Source of the DNA: Coptis chinensis
Lineage: Eukaryota; Streptophyta; Magnoliopsida; Ranunculales; Ranunculaceae
Length of the DNA stretch: 64,000 nt
Reading direction: 5' to 3'
Assembly: GCA_015680905.1 (NCBI GenBank)
Contig: CM027382.1
Span: forward strand, 16,775,501 to 16,839,500
In this document: positions 57,749-64,000 of the stretch, one piece after another
How the letters are laid out: each line of letters starts with the position of its first letter
How positions within the stretch are numbered: position 1 is the stretch's first letter
The notes under the pieces: model-generated
Database searches by the model: none
Told to the model about the DNA's origin: nothing
Seen by the model: only the letters and a program-made list of their open reading frames with translations
Made by a program: the position numbers and the translations under genes

Positions 57749-58418
57749 TGTTGGGGTTTATACCAATACCAATCGTTTCCCCCACTACACAGATAACTTG
57801 TATTTGAATAATTCAACTTCAATTAACAATCTAAATATTCCCTACAACCAAACTAACATGCCCAACTCGCTAAACAACTATTAACAACAGATAATAATGT
57901 AAAATAGTAAAAGCAAACCACAACACAAAGATATACCGTGGTTAGGCCAATAGTGCCTACTTCCACAAGAGCTAGTCTTTTATAAAGTGGGAAGGAAGAT
58001 TACAATCACTCCTTGCAGTCTCTTACCTTACTAGATCACTCTTATCTCTTTACAGGGTTGTCTCTTTATAAATGTTATCTCTCAATCTTGATAGCTTTCA
58101 AGATTGGGTTTTCTCTGACTTTTGTGCTGCCTCTCGTGTGTTTGGTTTTGCCAAAAAACCAAACATATAGTGCAAAACTCGTGGTTCCGCAAAAATAGAA
58201 TCCTGCCAAAATAGGCATGGGTGCGGGGCGTGCTCTTGCCTTGGACGATGTCCAGGCGCTTGAGCGCGTGGCGCGCTCTTGCCTTGGACGATGTCCAGGC
58301 ACTTTAGCGCGGGGCGCGCTTTAGAATGGCTTGTGGAGGGCGCGAAGCGCGCTCTATCTTCTCCACACAAGCTGAACTGATTTCTCTCCTTCTCCTCATG
58401 TGAGGGATAACTCCAACA
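57749..58418 (-). repeat. 5' LTR of the copia element
   Basis: 670 bp, TGTTGGGG start and CCAACA end on the + strand. It includes a GC-rich minisatellite at about 58220-58350 with two units of GCGCTCTTGCCTTGGACGAT, GTCCAGGC. It is about 90% similar to 47044-47733 by eye. Confidence 0.9.
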
Positions 58419-58474
58419 ATAACAACACTACGTAGAAGCTAAGTATTGAATGCTCGTTAATTTATTAATTGAAG

Positions 58475-59338
58475 TTTTTTTTTTTCTTGGTAAGTTGGAA
58501 ATCTATTAAAATGCATAAAAATAAAAAGTACAAAAGATTAGAGGGAGCAACAACCTGCTCCCTTCTAAGGATCATGCTAAAAAACACACTAGCTATTCCC
58601 ATTTATAAGAACGGGGTAGAGACAATCACTCAAACCTAAAGAACCTCTGGAAAGGCGCTTCGTATCTTTGTAATCAAGAAGGTTTGCCATCAGTAATGAT
58701 TACTGCATTGTCTGGAAAAGCAACTCCTATTTTTTATTGCAAATCTGCAGTGCCATTGCCTTCTCATCAAATAGTTGTAATCTTCCATCCTTGCAGCTTG
58801 TTCAAACAGTCATTCCATCTTGCTTGTAAACTGCCAAGAGAGTTGGTTAGTACTAAAAGTAGTAGCTGCAGCTTCAAAATCAATCTCCACCCACAAGTTC
58901 AGCCACCACTCTCTCTATACCTTCAAGTATGGCCTAACATTTAGCTTTGAAGTTAGTTCCCACACCTATGTTTTTGGCCATAGTCAATTTAAATTCTCCC
59001 ATATGTCCTCGATATGCCACTCCAATGCCAGATAGACCTGGGCTGCCACAAGTAGGTCCATATGTATTGAGTTTGATGATATTAGGGGCTAGAGGGATCC
59101 AACAACATTGCTTAACTTTAGGTGCACTCTTAGGTCTATGATTAACATTCCAATAACTCAGAATGCCACTCTCATGAGGTGAGTTGAAGCTTATCCCTTT
59201 TGACAGATTACCAGTTATCCTTACTTGTGTTCTGACATAAAGTTTGCATTCCCACAATTTTGGCTTCTTGTTATCAAAGTGAGCTCGCTTGTCACAGACC
59301 AAATTTCCAGAAAATTTAAAATAAGAAAATATCCACAC
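58475..59338 (-). mobile_element. LINE remnant with RNase H domain, 3' end
   Basis: On the - strand the frame 59338-58934 ends in an RVT_3-type RNase H start: CCWIPLAPNIIKLNTYGPTC, GSPGLSGIGVAYRGHMGEFK, LTMAKNIGVGTNFKAKC, where NTYGPT stands for the usual NtDGa and tN..AE is changed to TNFKAK. Weak continuation follows to 58680. A T run at 58475-58483 on the + strand could be the poly(A) end. Several stops show it is dead. Confidence 0.6.
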
Positions 59339-60570
59339 CCTATTCCATCTTCTGAAAACCCATGATGAAACGAAATCCTAATAACCCATTACTAAACACG
59401 ATATAGGAAAATGAGATCAAATTAAAACCAAAAGAACAACTTTTAATGTACGAATTCAAGAATTACTAATAAACTCTATTACATCTGTTTCAAATCAAGA
59501 CTTTATACTTTATAAAACTTATACCAGTAAGACTCCAAGAGTGAATCCAAATCAAGCGTTTTCATCCACTGCATTCTACCATCTATGTTTCCAAGAACAC
59601 ACCCACATTGCAAAAGAAAGCAAACATGGGTCAGCAAATTGAATTTGCTGGTATGAGTAAGGCTAAAATAACATATACAGTACTACATTCAATCTTTCAA
59701 ATTAATAAATATAACGTTACCAACCATTTCAACTTGGAAAACATGATAGTTCCATTTTTCAAAATGGCATATAGTTTCTTCCCAAGTAAGATATCAATTC
59801 CCTTATCTAGTAAATTAATTTAATTAACATCTTACCTATATCCGCTTACGTGATAGGGTATGATAACGTCCCTGCATAAGATGTTAATAAGTCCTACCCT
59901 CCTGCAAAACAAAGTTAGGTTTTCCAAACATAAACATTTAATTCATACCTCTACTTCACTCTCACAACAACCATGAGAATACACAATCTGACATAATATA
60001 TATCACCAATATTAACATTCATGTCACATTCTTTAGTAAGAAATTATATGTATCATATAATAATACACAACCAATCATATCCAACAACTCACTATTACAT
60101 AAAGCCAATATTTTACTTAAACCACTCGTCTACTTATGAGAACGGGGAAAATATCACAACCAAGGAGTACATTCAGCCCTTGTGAGTATCAACTCACACA
60201 AACTACGTATATATTTTTCATAAGAAATCATGTACATCATAATACATAAATATTCATATGCAATAAATCTATCACATGTAAAATCAATATTTTACTTTGC
60301 TTATTAATTATCTTGTTGACTCATTTATTAAAAAACACAGCCCAACCTTTAGTTCCTACTCCACGATTTGCACTTCACACATTTGCCAAATCACACATAT
60401 TTGTGTGCCTCACTCACACCGAGTACCACTACAAGACATATGTCCCAAATGGGGATATCGCCTCCAGGAAACATATTTTCATCTTGTAAACTCGTAACTT
60501 GTGAGTCACAGCCATCTCTGGGCTTTCCATACACATAATCATAAAGCCTCTTTTGGGTATAATAAAATAT
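59339..60570. other. AT-rich spacer with a diverged ~200-bp duplication
   Basis: Two related stretches, about 60035-60140 and 60225-60325, share AGAAAT[T/C]AT[A/G]T, ATCATA...ATAATACA, AATATTTTACTT and CTCA[C/T]TTAT blocks. No gene is recognisable. Confidence 0.45.
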
Positions 60571-60571
60571 C

Positions 60572-60735
60572 AGGCCATTCATGGCACATTCAATGAATAC
60601 CTTGGGTCATTCCCGCCACATTCAAGGAATACCCATCATAACACTAACAGGTCATTCATGGCATATTCAATGAATACCTTAGGTCATTCCCGCCACATTC
60701 AAGGAATCCAGACCTATATTCTCGTACACTCAAGG
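60572..60735 (+). repeat. Tandem ~80-bp repeat, two copies plus a partial third
   Basis: CAGGCCATTCATGGCACATTCAATG.. / GGTCATTCATGGCATATTCAATG.. followed by AATACCTT[G/A]GGTCATTCC and CGCCACATTCAAGGAAT occur at 60572 and 60648; a shorter relative (CACTCAAGGAATAC) follows. Confidence 0.75.
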
Positions 60736-60850
60736 AATACAGCCTACCCACAAGGCGAATGCATTAGTTCCTCTCTAAGGTGGCTATTCACATGACATCA
60801 TTAGTCATAAATATTTTTTTTTATCAAAAAGGCGTGGAGAGATCTAACAA

Positions 60851-60899
60851 TGTGGGCGCGCCTTACACCAAATAGAGAAAAACATCTTTTTTCTCTACA
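60851..60899 (-). repeat. Inverted copy of a copia LTR start
   Basis: The reverse complement reads TGTAGAGAAAAAAGATGTTT, TTCTCTATTTGGTGTAAGGC, GCGCCCAC and matches the first ~50 bp of the LTR at 61253 with few differences. It touches the RNase H fragment that follows. Confidence 0.7.
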
Positions 60900-61149
60900 T
60901 GAGCAGAATAGTGTTGTTTTGTATTGTAATAGTCAGAGTGCTATTCATTCGGCGAAGAACCAAGTTCATCATGCTCGGACCAAGCATATTGATGTCCGTT
61001 ATCACTTTATATGGGATGTCGTTGAGGATGATGATGTAGTACTCGAGAAAATGGACACCCATGACAATCCTGTTGATATGTTGACAAAGGTTGTCATCGG
61101 AGTTAAGTTCCAACACTGTTTGGACTTGCTCCAAATCCTACATGCTTGA
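60900..61149 (+). pseudogene. Copia RNase H fragment (C-terminal end of pol)
   Basis: The frame reads VVLYCNSQSAIHSAKNQVHH, ARTKHIDVRYHFIWDVVEDD, KMDTHDNPVDMLTKV and ends after VKFQHCLDLL, the end of copia polyproteins (C[DN]SQSAI, KHID.R.HF, N.ADMLTK). RT and the front of RNase H are missing. It is followed by 3' UTR, a PPT-like ACCGAGGTGGAGAA and an LTR at 61253. Confidence 0.85.
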
Positions 61150-61252
61150 AAGAGCTCTTTGTGGGCATGGCCCTTCGGGGCGGTTGACTGCGAGTTTCGT
61201 ATGGATGTGTTCGGCTCGGTTTTATGTGTTAAAACCTCACCGAGGTGGAGAA

Positions 61253-61699
61253 TGTAGAGAAAAAAAAAATGTTTTTCTCTATTTCGTGTAAGGCGCGCCC
61301 GCGCCTTATGTATGCCTGAACAAGGGCGCACACGCGCTCATGTCTTTGGCGACTTCTAGTGTTTTACACGCGCACGCGCTTGACAAGGGGGCGCCCGCGC
61401 TCCACCGTATTTCAGCAAGATACGACTTGTTTTAGAAGTTATTTTTTGAAACAGTATAAATATAGGTTTTTTCTGGAAAAACCTAACCTAACCAAAACCA
61501 AGAAAGAAAGTGATTATAAGGGAGCAATTCTTTGTGAGTTGAGTGTTCATTCTTGATAAACATGTAAATCCTATATTATTATTCTCAATTTTATATTAGT
61601 TAGTCTAATTAATTGATTACTTTTATATAATAAAGTGTGTTTCCGGTGAATTTGCAGAAAATAGGTGTAATACATTAAAATGACGTAAAGGTTGCAGCA
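61253..61699 (+). repeat. Copia LTR with adjoining PPT and primer site
   Basis: TGTAGAGA start and TTGCAGCA end, 447 bp, preceded by a purine-rich tract and followed directly by TTGGTATCAAGG, close to the initiator-Met primer site TGGTATCAGAGC. GC-rich GCGCGCCCGCGCC words lie near its start. A site of 3' LTR and 5' LTR type at once suggests tandem elements or recombination. Confidence 0.65.
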
Positions 61700-63338
61700 T
61701 TGGTATCAAGGTTAGAACTCGAGTAAATGTGGTTGTGCAACTGCATATTTATATATCATAATCTTGAAGCTGCATGGTGTGCTGGCTTTGGGAGTTTGGT
61801 GGAGTGAAATATATATTAAATGGTTTGGGGTCAAAATATTCAAGATTAGGCTTAAAGCATCAGGAAGTGAAGAAGTAAAGCCCAAGGAAGTTTGGATGAG
61901 CACGTGACCAACAAGGGTGTGGACCAAGTCATAAGCTCAGAGTCACATGACTAAAGACTAAAGAAGGTGTAGATTTGTTTGATTAGAATCATTAGACTAT
62001 GGGCCGAATATTGATCCAAAATGACCCATGTCCAAGAACTATTCTATCAGCCCATGTGCACCCAAGGCATTAAAGTCCACACTCACCAAATCAATATGCT
62101 ATGAACCCAGCTACTTGGACCACCTGATCAGCCTCCACCCTTCGTGTCTCACACTTAGAAACAGAACCCAAAAGCTCCTCTAATTCCTGCTGCAGAAATC
62201 TAAACCCAAACACGCACCCAAGCTCCAAAACTAAACAAGACAATCTATCAATGCTTCTATGAATCCGCATACCACCAAATCATAGGACCAATCCCATGTT
62301 TTCATTCCAACTGAAACCGAACAAGAAAAGAACCGACTTCGCTCTTTCCGATTCGATCGCCCAATTACCGAAACTTTTGCCACCGAATAAAATCTTTCAA
62401 TTCAAATCAAACACTGCTCGAACCAAACCTCTATATATACAAGGGGAAACAAAGAGAAGGGAGTGCTCCAGAATATCCAAAAGACAGAACAGAACACCGA
62501 AGAATGGAGAACCGAAGAGCGAGAATTGGAGGGAGAAGAAGTAAGGCGAAGCGGAACTTGCTGTCGACATGAGTTTTTCCTCACCCTACTTTATTTTCAG
62601 TTCGATTATTATGTGCAACTAAACTATTAGCTAGGGCTAAGATGAAGCCCTAGCCTTGATGTTATTATTTTGAGTTTGGGTTTTGATGATTTCACTTAAA
62701 TGTTAAGCGATTAATCTTAAGTTCAATATATTTTACGATTGATAGTAGTTTATTCTTTCACTTTGTATGTCATGCATCTTTAGTCGTTTTTGAATATATA
62801 TTGTTATTGATCAAAGCTTGATTTAATTGCAAATATTAAATTTAGATATTATTAGTGCGTAAAAGAGCGAAAGTAATCTTTTACGTTTAATCTTTAGTGC
62901 TGAATTTTGAAAGATGCTTTTATGTAAAAATAGTATTGTTACGATAAAATCCTGAGAAACACTGAATTCTCATTCGGATGTTTCTCGTATTAATTTGAAA
63001 CATTGAAACCTAATCTTAAAATATTTACTAAAATGTTTAGTGGCGGAATCTAAAATCCTAGTATTTCTCTCCAATCGTTCGTTTAATTTCAATTGTTTAA
63101 TTTATTATTTTCGTAAACGTATTTAAAATAATTAGCTTTAGTTAATAGCAATTCCAAATTTCTATAAAACAACATTGTCGAATTAGGTTAGGTAATATTT
63201 TAGTATTCAATTGTCCCTAAATAGCAATCCCTGTGGGATCGACCCGTTTGCCGCAACTATTTTCAACGATAGCTGTGCGCTTGTGGTTTAACTAGGGTTA
63301 GATTAGTCTATTTAATTAGACTGACTAATTTCCTATCA
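61700..63338 (+). repeat. 5' LTR region of a gypsy element (start not resolved)
   Basis: The region ends in CCTATCA just before a gypsy primer site. A TATA box (CTATATATACAAGGGG at 62430) marks the likely promoter. CAATCCCTGTGGGATCGACC (63221-63245) is a block commonly seen near the ends of Athila/Tat-type LTRs (from memory). The 5' border lies somewhere after 61700, since the start has no second LTR to compare with in this window. No genes are seen here. Confidence 0.55.
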
Positions 63339-63344
63339 AGTTTT

Positions 63345-63365
63345 TGGCGCCACTGTCGGGGATTG
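63345..63365 (+). promoter_or_regulatory. Primer-binding site of the gypsy element
   Basis: TTTTTGGCGCCACTGTCGGG follows the LTR end by a few bases. TTTTTGGCGCCNNTGNCGGGGA is a common signature behind Athila/Ogre-like plant LTRs. Confidence 0.7.
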
Positions 63366-63928
63366 CAGTGGTACAATTGAGTTTTAAAGTTTTATTTATC
63401 GTGATTCGTAGTTTAAATTTAGTCGTAGTTTTATTATTTCTTAGTTTTCGTGTCTAATTTTGATTTTCGCAGGCAGTAAGCAAAGATTTCTTCTTACAAG
63501 GTTGATAGTCGTGATTTTGTTGTGAACTTTGTGAAGCTGTTTGCTTGTCGTCACCCGGGGTCGCAAGTAGCCCTCGAAGGCTCACGCCGGAGGTACGTCT
63601 CTTTCCTTTGTGGGGTTGAATTTTGTTTGTTTCGTGTGTTTTGTTTGTTTTATTGTTTCTTGCATTTAGGAAGGTTAAATCACATTGACCAGCCTTAGAC
63701 ATCTTGCATTAGGACATGTTTTAGCCCGCTCACTAGGAAAGCCCTTTTTACACGTGGATCGAGTGACGGTGCTTTTGCACAAGAACTGAGAATCGTGTTA
63801 TTTGGGTTTAGGAGCAAATATATTAAACAATATTTAAAATTCAATCTGGGTTGAAATATTTGTTTGGTATTGTTTGTGTGAGCATCGTTTGCATCATTTA
63901 TTAGAGTCTTAGGTTTTAGAAGTGGTTT
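63366..63928 (+). other. Untranslated leader of the gypsy element
   Basis: Sequence between primer site and gag start. It contains a GC-rich GTCACCCGGGGTCGC stretch followed by GCTCACGCCGGAGGTACG (GGTACG could be a donor site), otherwise T-rich. No ORF is supported. Confidence 0.45.
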
Positions 63929-64000
63929 ATGATTGAGACTCGATTCGATAATCCAGAGTTAGTACCATTTGATTCAGAAATTGAACGAACAATCCATAGG
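63929..64000 (+). CDS. Gag start of a gypsy element, cut by the window end
   Basis: The ATG at 63929 opens MIETRFDNPELVPFDSEIER followed by TIHR, then the window ends. FD.EIERT is a recurrent motif at the start of gag in non-chromoviral plant gypsy elements. Only 24 codons are visible. Distance and order from the primer site fit. Confidence 0.6.
   Translation, partial: MIETRFDNPELVPFDSEIERTIHR

Larger units (their letters stand above)
47044..58418 (-). mobile_element. Ty1/copia retrotransposon lacking RT and RNase H, split by a CACTA element
   Basis: LTRs at 57749-58418 (5') and 47044-47733 (3', truncated inside) start TGTTGG on the + strand; the intact one ends CCAACA. Target duplication ATAAC flanks it (47039-47043, 58419-58423). 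The primer site TGGTATCAGAGC for initiator-Met tRNA lies beside the 5' LTR. Gag, protease and integrase are present on the - strand, but integrase sequence runs straight into the 3' LTR near 47733. RT, RNase H, the PPT and the inner LTR end are therefore deleted. The CACTA element 48192-56111 sits in the integrase. Confidence 0.9.

Noticed and set aside
1-64000. Secondary-metabolite or defence gene cluster
   Set aside because: ODC and the BBD nuclease are the only genes with such links; they are 10 kb apart with a transposon between them and no further pathway genes.

Overview
This window is nuclear DNA from a flowering plant, most likely a eudicot. The genes have many introns with GT..AG borders, the spacers are AT-rich, and more than half of the window is transposable elements of typical plant families. 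No species call is supported. There is no bacterial, organellar or viral gene cluster and no CRISPR array.

Layout. (1) About 448-15630, + strand: the plant ATR checkpoint kinase, 12 visible exons. The first exon(s) lie left of the window. Its introns hold a hAT-type MITE, a TRIM retroelement, a Tourist-like MITE and copies of another dispersed repeat. One exon has a one-base frame break. (2) 16997-18262, + strand: an intronless ornithine decarboxylase. (3) 19656-26180: a complete but decayed PIF/Harbinger transposon with TIRs, a TTA target duplication, transposase remains and a Myb/SANT-like second gene. A SINE and a hAT-like element are inserted in it. (4) 28370-32515, - strand: a nine-exon bifunctional nuclease (BBD/BFN, DUF151 family) gene with a second copy of the same SINE in an intron. 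(5) 32964-44615, - strand: an 11.65-kb Ty3/gypsy element of the Tat type with two RNase H domains, antisense extra ORFs and two satellite-like tandem arrays, flanked by the target duplication ATGAT. It sits just behind the stop codon of (6) 44652-46699, - strand: a two-part multi-spanning membrane protein of unknown function. (7) 47044-58418, - strand: a Ty1/copia element (target duplication ATAAC) that has lost RT and RNase H. A 7.9-kb CACTA element (48192-56111, target duplication CAC) interrupts its integrase. The CACTA shows no transposase but carries pieces of host genes: a beta'-COP exon, an intronless RPN7 (26S proteasome) copy and a fragment resembling trichome-birefringence-like proteins. 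(8) 58419-64000: LINE and copia fragments, minisatellites, and at the right edge the 5' LTR, primer-binding site and gag start of another gypsy element.

The four host genes (ATR, ODC, BBD nuclease, membrane protein) are functionally unrelated neighbours and not a pathway cluster. I found no convincing undescribed biological system. The strongest items for follow-up are the multi-gene capture in the nested CACTA, the antisense ORFs and paired satellite arrays of the Tat element, the single frame break and the 99-nt frame-neutral intron in ATR, and the possible 59-nt intron in the membrane-protein gene.
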